Shown: in pieces, positions 19,086-27,163 of the stretch
How positions within the stretch are numbered: position 1 is the stretch's first letter
Layout of the letters: the number at the start of each line of letters is the position of its first letter
NCBI RefSeq assembly: GCF_004769235.1
Contig: NZ_RQFG01000001.1
Coordinates: 62,001 to 126,000, forward strand
Length of the DNA stretch: 64,000 nt
Direction: 5' to 3'
Source: Leptospira kanakyensis
Lineage (GTDB): Bacteria; Spirochaetota; Leptospiria; Leptospirales; Leptospiraceae
Translations under genes and position numbers: made by a program
The notes under the pieces: model-generated
What the model saw: only the letters and a program-made list of their open reading frames with translations
Told to the model about the DNA's origin: nothing
The model's database searches: none

Positions 19086-20915
19086 ATGAAACCGGAGATT
19101 TACTTACTCCCCAGATCCGATTTCGGTTGGTTCTGTTTGGGAATTTGTGGGACTGCTTTTTTTCAAAAACTCGGGTGCCGTTTTCCAGGGTTTCATTCTC
19201 TTCTCATCCTATTTTCTCTCGGCCTACTCATCTTCTATTCCATCCTTCCAAGAAAAACTTCCCACACTGTAGACAAAAGAATTTACCTTTGTATCCTTTC
19301 TTCTCTCGTATTTTTGTTCTTTGCCAATGTACAGGCAAGTCCACGTCCAAGAACCATTAATCCCCTCTTTCGCTCCTATTTAGAAACCCAAATCAAAAAA
19401 TCTCCACTCAGTAAATTTGAATCTCGCATCATAATGGGTTTTGTCACTGGATCCACAAAAGAAATTCCGCCGAGTTTCAAAGAAATGGCAAAAGAATCAG
19501 GCATCTTACATTTGTTTGCTGCTTCCGGCCTACATTTAGGAATTTTTATTGGTTCTTTACAGTTTTTTGGAAATCTTTGTTTTTCAAAACAAAAATGGAT
19601 TTCCCTTTTACTTTCTTTAGGAATCGGTTTTCTCTATCTGGCAGCTTTGGATTTTCCTGTTTCTTTTTTACGTGCCTATTTATTTGTTTTTTTATCTCTC
19701 ACGGCTTCCTTGTTTTATAGAAAAATTGGGCCGACAGATTTACTTGTGATTTCTTCTGCCTCCATTGCTTTTTTTCTTTTTTATGATTTTTTAAGTATTG
19801 GATTTTTATTATCTTTTGGAGCTGTATTTGGAATATTTTTTATCAAACCTAGTTTTGATTTTTGTTTCCTCCCCAAATCAAAATCTTTATTCAAAGAAAA
19901 CCTTCATTTAACACTCGCTTGTTCCCTCTGTAGTTTCCCGATCCTAGTTTTTTATTTTCGATCATTTTCTTTTGGAGGGATTGGGATCAATTTTTTGTTA
20001 GTTCCTATTGCGGGAATCCTTTTACCCATCCTGTATTTGAGTTTGTTTTTACAAAGCATTGTTCCCACATTTCTTGTAGAATCACTTTCTTCTTGGATTT
20101 GGGTTCCTACTTCTTTCGCACTTTCTATCTTTCTAAAACTATTTTCCGCATTGGCAACCTACGGGCGAGGTTATCAAACCTGGGCCGTGGTTCCAAAAGG
20201 ACTTTGTTTGATTTCTATTTTTATCATTCTCTGTTTTACTTTTTACCCCAAACTCCGCATCCGAAACTGGGCCATTTTAAAAACTTCTCTTTATCTTCTC
20301 CCTTGTTTGTTTTTTGGTTTTTCGTTTTTCTTTCCCAGAGAAAAAATCCCCAGTTTTGAAACCAAACTAGCAAAGGGGAATCTGTCCATTCGTCTGGAGG
20401 ATCATTTGTATATTTTTGGAACTTGTTATTCCAAAAAACTAATAGAATCCTCTTCTGGTTTTCCCCCACCCAAAAAAATATCGTTTGAATCAGAATCATG
20501 TTTATCTGGAATCCTTTCCCAGATGTCCAAACACCAAATAACAGACGTTTTCTGGCACGGAACAAACCAAGATATGGAATGGATCCAAAAATTCCAATTA
20601 CCCATCCGACCCAAAGAAAAAGAAATTCTCGGGTCAGATATGAATCCCCTTTTTTCCATCATTCGTTTTGATGGAAACCCAAAGACCATACAAAGATTTT
20701 TAAAACAAACAAGAGAGGCCGACAAATCCCAAACCAACCAAGGTTGGAAGGGAATCCTACTTTTGGACTTTCCTCCATGGAAAAAAAAGGAAGCGAAAGA
20801 ATGGATCCAATACCAAAAACTACTTGGGATTTCTACTGCCTGGAAAATGATACTCGTTGAGGATCATTTTGAAATCCCCCTACGCCACCATCTCCAATAT
20901 CCAGACCTTCTTTGA
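19086..20915 (+). CDS. ComEC/Rec2-family membrane protein
   Basis: Polytopic membrane protein of 609 residues. The competence-domain hallmark LFAASGLHLGIFI is near residue 145, followed by repeated hydrophobic helices to about residue 420. ComEC forms the inner-membrane channel for DNA uptake. Here I see no metallo-beta-lactamase motif (HxHxDH) in the C-terminal 190 residues, and the N-terminal OB region is short. The protein may be a reduced ComEC or do something else in the membrane. Its last 59 bases overlap the rsmA start, which implies coupled translation. Confidence 0.8.
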   Translation: MKPEIYLLPRSDFGWFCLGICGTAFFQKLGCRFPGFHSLLILFSLGLLIFYSILPRKTSHTVDKRIYLCILSSLVFLFFANVQASPRPRTINPLFRSYLETQIKKSPLSKFESRIIMGFVTGSTKEIPPSFKEMAKESGILHLFAASGLHLGIFIGSLQFFGNLCFSKQKWISLLLSLGIGFLYLAALDFPVSFLRAYLFVFLSLTASLFYRKIGPTDLLVISSASIAFFLFYDFLSIGFLLSFGAVFGIFFIKPSFDFCFLPKSKSLFKENLHLTLACSLCSFPILVFYFRSFSFGGIGINFLLVPIAGILLPILYLSLFLQSIVPTFLVESLSSWIWVPTSFALSIFLKLFSALATYGRGYQTWAVVPKGLCLISIFIILCFTFYPKLRIRNWAILKTSLYLLPCLFFGFSFFFPREKIPSFETKLAKGNLSIRLEDHLYIFGTCYSKKLIESSSGFPPPKKISFESESCLSGILSQMSKHQITDVFWHGTNQDMEWIQKFQLPIRPKEKEILGSDMNPLFSIIRFDGNPKTIQRFLKQTREADKSQTNQGWKGILLLDFPPWKKKEAKEWIQYQKLLGISTAWKMILVEDHFEIPLRHHLQYPDLL

Positions 20916-21744
20916 AGCCAAAGGCATTCGTGCCCAAAAGAAATTTGGACAAAACTTCCTCATTGACCAGAACATAGTCGATTTTATTGTCAAGTCCGCA
21001 GAATCTTTGTTAACTAATGATCTAAGTTTGGCAGAAATTGGAATTGGTCTTGGAACTTTAACTTATCCCGTTCTCGGTTTGGACAAAAAAACCTACCTCT
21101 TCGAAATCGATCATGCTTATATCCAATTGGCCAAAGATGAAATTTTACCTAAGTTTCCCAAAGCTTTGTTACTTGAGGGAGATGCTTTAGATAATCTTTT
21201 TCATATTTACCAAGAGAAAGTTTTTGTATTTGGAAATTTGCCTTATCACCTAACAACGGAAATCATCAATACCCTTGTCATCCATTGTAGGAATTTCCAA
21301 GGCGGGATTTTTATGGTGCAAAAGGAATTTGCCGAACGCCTTGTGAAAGAAACCTCGTCTTTATCTGTTTTTCTCTCCGCCTTTTGCGATGTGAAGTATC
21401 TGAAAACTGTCCACAAAAACTGTTTTTTTCCCATTCCCAAAATCCATTCTGCTCTCATCCTTTTGAAACCCAAAAGCCAATCAAAACCAAAGGAATGGCG
21501 GCTAGAAACCGAAAGAGAAGTAGAACTCTGGTCTCGGATGCTTCGCACACTCTTTTGGGGAAAACGAAAACAAATTCAGGTAAGCCTTCGCGAATCTCCT
21601 TTTTCTGAAGACCCAGTGTTTCGGGAAGCATTAGGGAAGGCCATCCAGTCGGCAGAAATTCCACCCACCGCCAGACCAGAAGAATTGAACCGTGAACAAT
21701 TTCTGACTTTGGGTCAACATTTACTTGACTATTTGTCAAAATGA
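20857..21744 (+). CDS. rsmA: 16S rRNA dimethyladenosine transferase (RsmA/KsgA)
   Basis: SAM-dependent enzyme dimethylating two adjacent adenines near the 3' end of 16S rRNA during small-subunit maturation. Motifs are AQKKFGQNFLIDQNIVD at the N-terminus, the SAM loop EIGIGLGTLT near 61-70, and the catalytic NLPY (VFGNLPYHLTTEI) near 130. The length of 295 residues is slightly longer than the usual 270. The start is taken as the TTG at 20857 because no ATG lies before the conserved N-terminus; it overlaps the upstream gene by 59 bases. Confidence 0.93.
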   Translation: MRIILKSPYATISNIQTFFEAKGIRAQKKFGQNFLIDQNIVDFIVKSAESLLTNDLSLAEIGIGLGTLTYPVLGLDKKTYLFEIDHAYIQLAKDEILPKFPKALLLEGDALDNLFHIYQEKVFVFGNLPYHLTTEIINTLVIHCRNFQGGIFMVQKEFAERLVKETSSLSVFLSAFCDVKYLKTVHKNCFFPIPKIHSALILLKPKSQSKPKEWRLETEREVELWSRMLRTLFWGKRKQIQVSLRESPFSEDPVFREALGKAIQSAEIPPTARPEELNREQFLTLGQHLLDYLSK

Positions 21745-21763
21745 TGGCAAAATCATTTCCGCC

Positions 21764-23005
21764 ATGTTCGAGAATTTTACACCTCCGCCCATAGTCACGT
21801 ACGCCATCCCCGTATTCTTCCTTCTGATTGGAATCGAAGTTTACATCGGATACCGCAAAAACAAAGCCCTCTACCGGCTGAACGATTCCATCGCCGATCT
21901 AAGCACAGGAATCATCTCCCAAATTTGGGGACTTTTCCAAAAAGGGATCGGACTCTTCGCGTATTTCTATATCTACGAACATTTTCGTTTTTTTGAATTT
22001 GCTCTCACCAACCCTTGGGCTTGGGTTCTTTGTATTGTTGGCCAGGACTTTTGTTACTACTGGTCCCACCGGTTGGCTCACGAAGTCAATATCCTTTGGG
22101 CAGGCCATGTCATCCACCACCACAGCGAAGAATACAATTTAGTTGTGGCTCTCCGCCAAACAGGTCTCGGTGGAATTGTCTCTTGGATTTTCTATGTTCC
22201 GTTGGCTCTTATCGGATTCCATCCTTGGATGTATCTGGCCAGTGGACAAATCAACCTCATTTACCAATTCTGGGTACATACCAAAGCTGTGGGTAAAATT
22301 GGAAAGATTGGAGAATACCTTCTTTCCACTCCTTCTCATCACCGCGTCCACCATGCGATCAACCCCATCTATATAGATAAAAACCATGGTGGGATCTTTA
22401 TCATTTTTGATCGGATGTTTGGAACTTTCCGTGAAGAAACAGAACCTTGTGTGTATGGAACGGTCAAACCCCTTCGTAGTTTCAATCCGGTTTATGCCAA
22501 TATCCATTACTATTGGGAACTGATCAAACAAGCGGCCAGTGCTCCCTATTTCCTAGATAAAATTAAGGTATTTTTCAAACCGCCAGGTTGGTATCCAAGA
22601 GAAAGTTCAAAACCAGCCGGATTTTTACCGATTCCGGAAGTAAGTCCTGCGACTTTCCATAAGTATGATCCGAAACCTGGGCCAGAAGTCAGAACCTATA
22701 CAACCACTTGGTTTGTTCTCGTCCTCCTTTTGTCTTTTGCCTTCCTTCTCTTTGTGGGAAAATTCGCGCTGGTCTCCCAAATCCTTGTGACCGTTTGGGT
22801 GACTCTGTCTCTACTCGCCATCAATGCCCTCATTGAAGGAAAGTCTTGGGCTGGAGCGATGGAAATCACAAGGCTTCTTTTTGGATTTCTAGTGATTGCC
22901 TACTTTGGCGTGACTTGGCATTACTATGCGATTGGGATTGTTTGCCTTCTTGTGGCGGGAATCTACCTCTACCGCACGAGTGGACAGAAAGCCCAGGCCG
23001 CCTAA
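21764..23005 (+). CDS. Sterol desaturase/fatty acid hydroxylase family protein
   Basis: Membrane di-iron oxygenase. The histidine clusters needed for metal binding are visible as SHRLAHEVN, VIHHHSEEYN and STPSHHRVHHAIN (about residues 100-215), with hydrophobic helices around them and four more at the C-terminus. This layout (413 residues with an extra C-terminal membrane part) resembles the alkylglycerol monooxygenase-like branch. The substrate is probably a lipid. I chose ATG 21764 (MFENFTPPP); a TTG further upstream would overlap rsmA and has no support. A strong intrinsic hairpin follows the gene. Confidence 0.87.
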   Translation: MFENFTPPPIVTYAIPVFFLLIGIEVYIGYRKNKALYRLNDSIADLSTGIISQIWGLFQKGIGLFAYFYIYEHFRFFEFALTNPWAWVLCIVGQDFCYYWSHRLAHEVNILWAGHVIHHHSEEYNLVVALRQTGLGGIVSWIFYVPLALIGFHPWMYLASGQINLIYQFWVHTKAVGKIGKIGEYLLSTPSHHRVHHAINPIYIDKNHGGIFIIFDRMFGTFREETEPCVYGTVKPLRSFNPVYANIHYYWELIKQAASAPYFLDKIKVFFKPPGWYPRESSKPAGFLPIPEVSPATFHKYDPKPGPEVRTYTTTWFVLVLLLSFAFLLFVGKFALVSQILVTVWVTLSLLAINALIEGKSWAGAMEITRLLFGFLVIAYFGVTWHYYAIGIVCLLVAGIYLYRTSGQKAQAA

Positions 23006-23042
23006 TCCAAATTTAACAATCCGAACCGAACAAAATCACCCT

Positions 23043-23070
23043 CCTACCAGAATCTTTCTGGTAGGATTTT
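23043..23070 (+). terminator. Intrinsic terminator after the desaturase gene
   Basis: CCTACCAGAA and TTCTGGTAGG form a perfect ten-base stem with a three-base loop, followed by ATTTTG. It lies 38 bases after the desaturase stop. The T-run is short but the stem is strong. Confidence 0.75.
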
Positions 23071-23148
23071 GCAAACAACCCTCTTGAACGACGTTCCCTA
23101 ATCATTTCCCCAAAAGAAAAAGGAATGACCTGAAAACTAGCCACAATG

Positions 23149-23231
23149 TTATGTCACATAAATGCCATGATTGGGGCGGATTCCTCGATGGTTCCCCTTG
23201 ACCGAACGGGGCCCCGTGAGAATTTGGCATT
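23149..23231 (+). promoter_or_regulatory. Structured leader upstream of the M23 peptidase gene
   Basis: The leader contains three nested or adjacent symmetric elements. TTATGTCACATAA (23149-23161) is a perfect 6+1+6 palindrome. AATGCCA (23161-23167) pairs with TGGCATT (23225-23231). ACGGGGCCCCGT (23206-23217) is a perfect 12-base palindrome. It is more G+C-rich than its surroundings. I cannot assign it to a known riboswitch class. Confidence 0.35.
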
Positions 23232-23258
23232 GCACCATAGTTTTTGAGGCGAAATGAG

Positions 23259-24044
23259 ATGAAGCGAAACCGAAGTTACTATATCATTCTAGTCCTAATC
23301 CTGTTTGTAGTGACCTACTCCGCATACGCGGCCTACCAGAAGCAAAAAAATGGTCCAGTATTTTTGGACAACCATGTCTTCCAACGTTATAACGAGCAGT
23401 GGGGCCTTTGGGTCGACCTAAAGCTTGAGAAAAAAAGCCTTCTTGAGAAAGCATCTGAGTTTGGAATCCTAGCCCAAGAGGTAATGGAGATCAACAACCT
23501 AAAGGAATCCGATCTGGCACGTTTGAAACGCCCTATCTTTTTTCCTTATTCCTCTGAATACATGCGAGGGCTCCAAGAAAAAGAACTCTTTCGTGAAACC
23601 GTAGAATCTCCTATCGACCAATTCATTTGGCCCGTTCTTCCCAATCACAAATCTCGGATTTCTTCTCGGATTGGAAGGCGTTGGAACACCTGGCATACGG
23701 GTCTAGACATCGCCATTCCTAAAAACTCCATCGTCCTTGCAGCAGCAGACGGAGTGGTCGAAGAATCTGGTCGGAGTGGTGACTATGGCCTTGCCGTCAA
23801 AATCTACCACCATGACATGAACCACTTCCATACAGTTTACGGACACAACCAAGAGTTACTCGTAAAACCGGGAGATGTCGTTCGTAAGGGACAAATCATT
23901 GCTCTCTCTGGAAATACCGGAAAGTCCACTGGCCCCCATGTCCATTTTGAAGTCCGATTCCACAATGTGTATCTCAATCCAGAAAACTTTCTCACTCCCT
24001 ATGAAGAAGGAGTTGCCACAAGCGTCGTTGGATTTGCAGACTAA
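23259..24044 (+). CDS. M23-family peptidoglycan endopeptidase
   Basis: Membrane-anchored LytM-type zinc metallopeptidase or relative, acting on peptidoglycan cross-links. An N-terminal anchor helix (IILVLILFVVTYSAYA) is followed by a LysM-like segment (LLEKASEFGILAQEVMEINN) and then the M23 domain. Zinc and catalytic residues are in place: HTGLDI near 150, HTVYGHN near 190 and GPHVHFEV near 230, so activity is expected. The length is 261 residues. GAGG upstream of the ATG at 23259 supports this start over a TTG at 23244. A structured leader precedes the gene. Confidence 0.92.
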   Translation: MKRNRSYYIILVLILFVVTYSAYAAYQKQKNGPVFLDNHVFQRYNEQWGLWVDLKLEKKSLLEKASEFGILAQEVMEINNLKESDLARLKRPIFFPYSSEYMRGLQEKELFRETVESPIDQFIWPVLPNHKSRISSRIGRRWNTWHTGLDIAIPKNSIVLAAADGVVEESGRSGDYGLAVKIYHHDMNHFHTVYGHNQELLVKPGDVVRKGQIIALSGNTGKSTGPHVHFEVRFHNVYLNPENFLTPYEEGVATSVVGFAD

Positions 24045-24050
24045 GTATTA

Positions 24051-24878
24051 GTGACGAACCTGACAAAGAACAGTTGGACGGATGAAATTTTCAACCGTCT
24101 GACAACCATCATACCAAAAGCGCCAGGCATCGCCTGTTTTGATTTCGATAACACTCTCATCCGTAACGACTTCGGCGAAAAAATCATGGAAGAACTACTT
24201 CATGGTGGACTTGTTTATGTACCAAAAGACCTGTCTGATTTTTTTCGCGATAAAGAAACATGGAAAGATCATTCCAAACTAGATCCTACCGAAAAAGAAA
24301 GATTGGTTTGGGAAGAATACACTTACCAATTAAAAGAATACGGAATTGAAAAAGGATACCGTTGGACTAGTTTTATCTTTGAAGGGATGAACCAAAAAGA
24401 ATACTACGAAGTGTCTAGACGCACTTGGGAAAGAGTGAACCTTCCTGATCGTGATTCCGGTGTGTTTCCTCAAGTGGAAATGAAAGACCTCATTGCTTAT
24501 TTAAACTTCCACCATTGGACTGTTTATATTGTGACTGCTTCCCCGGAACCAGGGATTGCTGCCATTGCTCATCTTTTTCCTGTCGAAGAATCCAAAGTGA
24601 TTGGAATGAAACAAGAGTTAGGTGAAGATGGGAAATACTCTCACAAACTCATTGAACCTTATACTTATGGGGAAGGAAAAGTAAAAGCCATCGAAGAAAG
24701 AATCGGTGTGTATCCAGACCTTGCCTTCGGTGATTCCTTTAATGACTATCCCATGCTTTGTAGTGCCAAACAAATGGCAGTGGCCATCAACCGGGACAAC
24801 CCTGAGTTTGCCAAAGCTTGCAGCGCCAAAGGAATTTATATCCAACCTTACTTTACCTTTCCTCCTGTATTGGCTTGA
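24051..24878 (+). CDS. HAD-superfamily phosphatase (HAD-IB, SerB-like)
   Basis: A 275-residue cytoplasmic phosphohydrolase. HAD motif I is CFDFDNTLI (nucleophile Asp in DFDNT), motif II is VTASPEPG, the motif III lysine is likely in GEGKVKAIEE, and motif IV is AFGDSFNDYPML. The helical insert between motifs I and II fits the HAD-IB group, which includes phosphoserine phosphatase. The actual substrate cannot be read. The GTG start at 24051 lies six bases after the M23 peptidase stop and has no clear ribosome binding site. Confidence 0.85.
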   Translation: MTNLTKNSWTDEIFNRLTTIIPKAPGIACFDFDNTLIRNDFGEKIMEELLHGGLVYVPKDLSDFFRDKETWKDHSKLDPTEKERLVWEEYTYQLKEYGIEKGYRWTSFIFEGMNQKEYYEVSRRTWERVNLPDRDSGVFPQVEMKDLIAYLNFHHWTVYIVTASPEPGIAAIAHLFPVEESKVIGMKQELGEDGKYSHKLIEPYTYGEGKVKAIEERIGVYPDLAFGDSFNDYPMLCSAKQMAVAINRDNPEFAKACSAKGIYIQPYFTFPPVLA

Positions 24879-24884
24879 GGTGAT

Positions 24885-25571
24885 ATGAACCGACTCTATT
24901 TAGTATCAAACTCTATTGGGAATGATGAAGACATCCCTCCTCGCACCAAAACCTTGTTAGAAGAGGCCGACTGGATCATCGGGGAAGAACAACGGACTAC
25001 TTCTACTTTTTTAAAGAAGTTAGGAATTACAAAACCCTTTGATCTACTGAACGAACACACTTCCCGCAAGGAAATGGATGAAATCGGAATGAAACTGGCA
25101 ACCACCAAAAGAACCTGCCTCATTTCTGATTCGGGAAGTCCAGGCCTGGAAGATCCGGGCAAATGGCTTGTCCCCCTTGCTTGGGAGATGGGAGTGGATG
25201 TTCGTTCGGCTCCGGGCCCAACGGCCCTCATTGCAGCCCTAACCAGTTCTGGGTTTGCCACCTCCCCTTTCCTTTTTTTGGGATTTTTACCCCGAGAAGA
25301 AAAGGAAAGAGAACGAACTCTCAAACAATACATAGGTCTTGGGATCACGATCGCCTTTTATGAAACAGCTTACCGGGCCAAACACTGCCTAGAAACCTTG
25401 GCAAAAATCCTTCCCGGAGACCGTCAGATTTTTTTAGCCCTAGGAATTTCCATGGCAAACGAAACCAGCTTCCGAGGATCGGCCAAAGAAATTCATAAAA
25501 AATTTCCGCAAGGCCTCAAACTCCCACCGGTCTTCGTGATTGAAGAGAAAAAAGAAAGGCCGAGGCGATAG
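24885..25571 (+). CDS. RsmI-like SAM-dependent methyltransferase
   Basis: Member of the tetrapyrrole methylase fold most like RsmI, which 2'-O-methylates a cytidine of 16S rRNA. Matching segments are ALLEEADWIIGEEQRT-like text at the N-terminus, the glycine-rich ISDSGSPGLEDPG near 85, PGPTALIAAL near 110, FLGFLPREEKERE near 130 and FYETAYR near 155. At 228 residues it lacks the C-terminal roughly 50 residues of typical RsmI. GAGGTG precedes the ATG at good spacing. It follows the HAD gene by six bases. Confidence 0.8.
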   Translation: MNRLYLVSNSIGNDEDIPPRTKTLLEEADWIIGEEQRTTSTFLKKLGITKPFDLLNEHTSRKEMDEIGMKLATTKRTCLISDSGSPGLEDPGKWLVPLAWEMGVDVRSAPGPTALIAALTSSGFATSPFLFLGFLPREEKERERTLKQYIGLGITIAFYETAYRAKHCLETLAKILPGDRQIFLALGISMANETSFRGSAKEIHKKFPQGLKLPPVFVIEEKKERPRR

Positions 25572-25610
25572 TTTCTTGACAGTACCTCTGTTATATTGGA
25601 CGCTTGGACA

Positions 25611-26234
25611 ATGGTAAGTAAAGTAGAGCAACCGAGTGACGGAATAGACCAATTGATTTCAGAATCTGGCGATTATATAACAGATGTCGTCAAAGAAAAT
25701 CTGAAACTCATCCGCCATACAAAAGGTTTTTCTTTGGACAAACTCGCAAACCGATGTGGTGTGAGCCGCGCGATGTTATCGCAAATCGAACAAGGAAAAT
25801 CGGTTCCGACAATTTCTGTGTTATGGAAAATTGCAAACGGACTCAATGTTCCTTTTTCCGAACTCTTAAAAGAAAAGAACCAAGACGGAATTCATATCCT
25901 CAAAGCAGAAAACTCAAAAGTTCTGTATTCCAATTCCAAAGTTTTTGCAAGCCGTGCTCTTTTCCCTTTCCTTGGAAATCGTAAAACAGAATTCTATGAA
26001 CTGATTTTAAAACCAGGTGGACATGAAGTTGCCGAACCACATAAAACAGGAACCACTGAAAACTTGGTTGTTGTTTCCGGCAAACTACGGTTACGTGTTG
26101 GTGAAAAAGTTGTGGAACTTGACCAAAAAGATTCTGTGTTTTTTAAAGCAGATGTTTCGCACGAGTATTCCAATCCCACTGACCAAGAGACTTTAATGTA
26201 TCTTGTTATGGATTATACGGACGAAATAGGTTAA
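25611..26234 (+). CDS. XRE-family regulator with cupin sensor domain
   Basis: DNA-binding regulator. The N-terminal helix-turn-helix is [20 protein letters not shown], followed by [18 protein letters not shown] (about residues 35-75). A cupin_2 domain follows at about 130-200 ([18 protein letters not shown] and [14 protein letters not shown]). Such HTH-cupin proteins often sense small metabolites. The target genes are unknown. I chose ATG 25611; a TTG at 25596 in frame would add five residues. It is followed within three bases by prmA, so the two may be co-transcribed. Confidence 0.88.
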   Translation: MVSKVEQPSDGIDQLISESGDYITDVVKENLKLIRHTKGFSLDKLANRCGVSRAMLSQIEQGKSVPTISVLWKIANGLNVPFSELLKEKNQDGIHILKAENSKVLYSNSKVFASRALFPFLGNRKTEFYELILKPGGHEVAEPHKTGTTENLVVVSGKLRLRVGEKVVELDQKDSVFFKADVSHEYSNPTDQETLMYLVMDYTDEIG

Positions 26235-26236
26235 GA

Positions 26237-27163
26237 TTGGAATATAGAGAACTCAAAGTCAATTTACCCAAAGAATTATCCGACAGTTTTTATGAACTGT
26301 TGGATACACTCCAGTGTGCTGGTTATTACGAAATATTATTTGATGGGGAAGCTCCCAAAGAAAAAGACCAGGGCCTAATCCGAGACAATACAAACATTCG
26401 TATCTATCTTCAAACCGATGAAGTCGATAAAGAATTAAAGATCCTTATCTTCTTAAAAATTCACGCACCAAACAATTCGAATGCAGAATCCCGAAATATC
26501 GAAACTCGTGATTATGAAGAAGCTTATAAAGAATACTATAAACCATTTTCTATCGGGACAAAACTTTGGGTGATTCCCACTTGGGAAAAAAATGAACCCG
26601 ATACAATCAAACTTTGGAAACCAAATGGAGGGATTCCTCTCTTCATCAATCCGGGTGTGGCTTTCGGAACGGGACATCATGAAACCACCAAACTCATATT
26701 AGAGTATTTGGATGAACTTTATACAAAAGGTGAGTTCCAATTTCAATCCGCTTGTGATGTGGGAACAGGTTCTGGAATATTATCCATCGGCCTTGCTAAG
26801 TTTGGTGTTTCCAAAATTTTTGCTTTGGACATTGATCCTAATGCGGTAAAAGCTGCTTGGTCCAATTGGACGGAAAACGAATATCCAAAAGGATTTCAAT
26901 TCAGTGTGGAAGAATCCGGAATTGATAATCCCAAGTTGTCGGATACAAAATACGATTTAGCCATTGCCAATATTACTTTTGCAGTTCTTTCACAAAACAT
27001 CCGTCATCTGGCAAAAATTGAAGCCCCAAGAATTATATTTTCTGGAATCATCACAGAAAAAAAAGACCAGTTCCTTAGTTTGTTACAAAGTCATTTACCA
27101 GGAAAACTCCTCTACTCCAAAGAATGGAATGAATGGTGGGTTCTCGACTGGGTTCGAAACTAA
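26237..27163 (+). CDS. prmA: Ribosomal protein L11 methyltransferase
   Basis: SAM-dependent enzyme trimethylating ribosomal protein L11. Diagnostic motifs are PGVAFGTGHHETTKLIL near residue 140, the SAM loop CDVGTGSGILSIG near 170, and NITFAVLSQNI near 245 (the NILA region). The length of 308 residues fits. The start is a TTG at 26237, two bases after the regulator's stop. It converges on the 7TM-DISM gene with a four-base overlap of the stops. Confidence 0.9.
   Translation: MEYRELKVNLPKELSDSFYELLDTLQCAGYYEILFDGEAPKEKDQGLIRDNTNIRIYLQTDEVDKELKILIFLKIHAPNNSNAESRNIETRDYEEAYKEYYKPFSIGTKLWVIPTWEKNEPDTIKLWKPNGGIPLFINPGVAFGTGHHETTKLILEYLDELYTKGEFQFQSACDVGTGSGILSIGLAKFGVSKIFALDIDPNAVKAAWSNWTENEYPKGFQFSVEESGIDNPKLSDTKYDLAIANITFAVLSQNIRHLAKIEAPRIIFSGIITEKKDQFLSLLQSHLPGKLLYSKEWNEWWVLDWVRN

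Noticed and set aside
23149..23231. Known riboswitch (cyclic di-AMP or cyclic di-GMP)
   Set aside because: The conserved cores of these classes are not seen.
25575..25592. TTGACA-TATATT as promoter of the XRE-cupin gene
   Set aside because: The spacing is only about ten bases.
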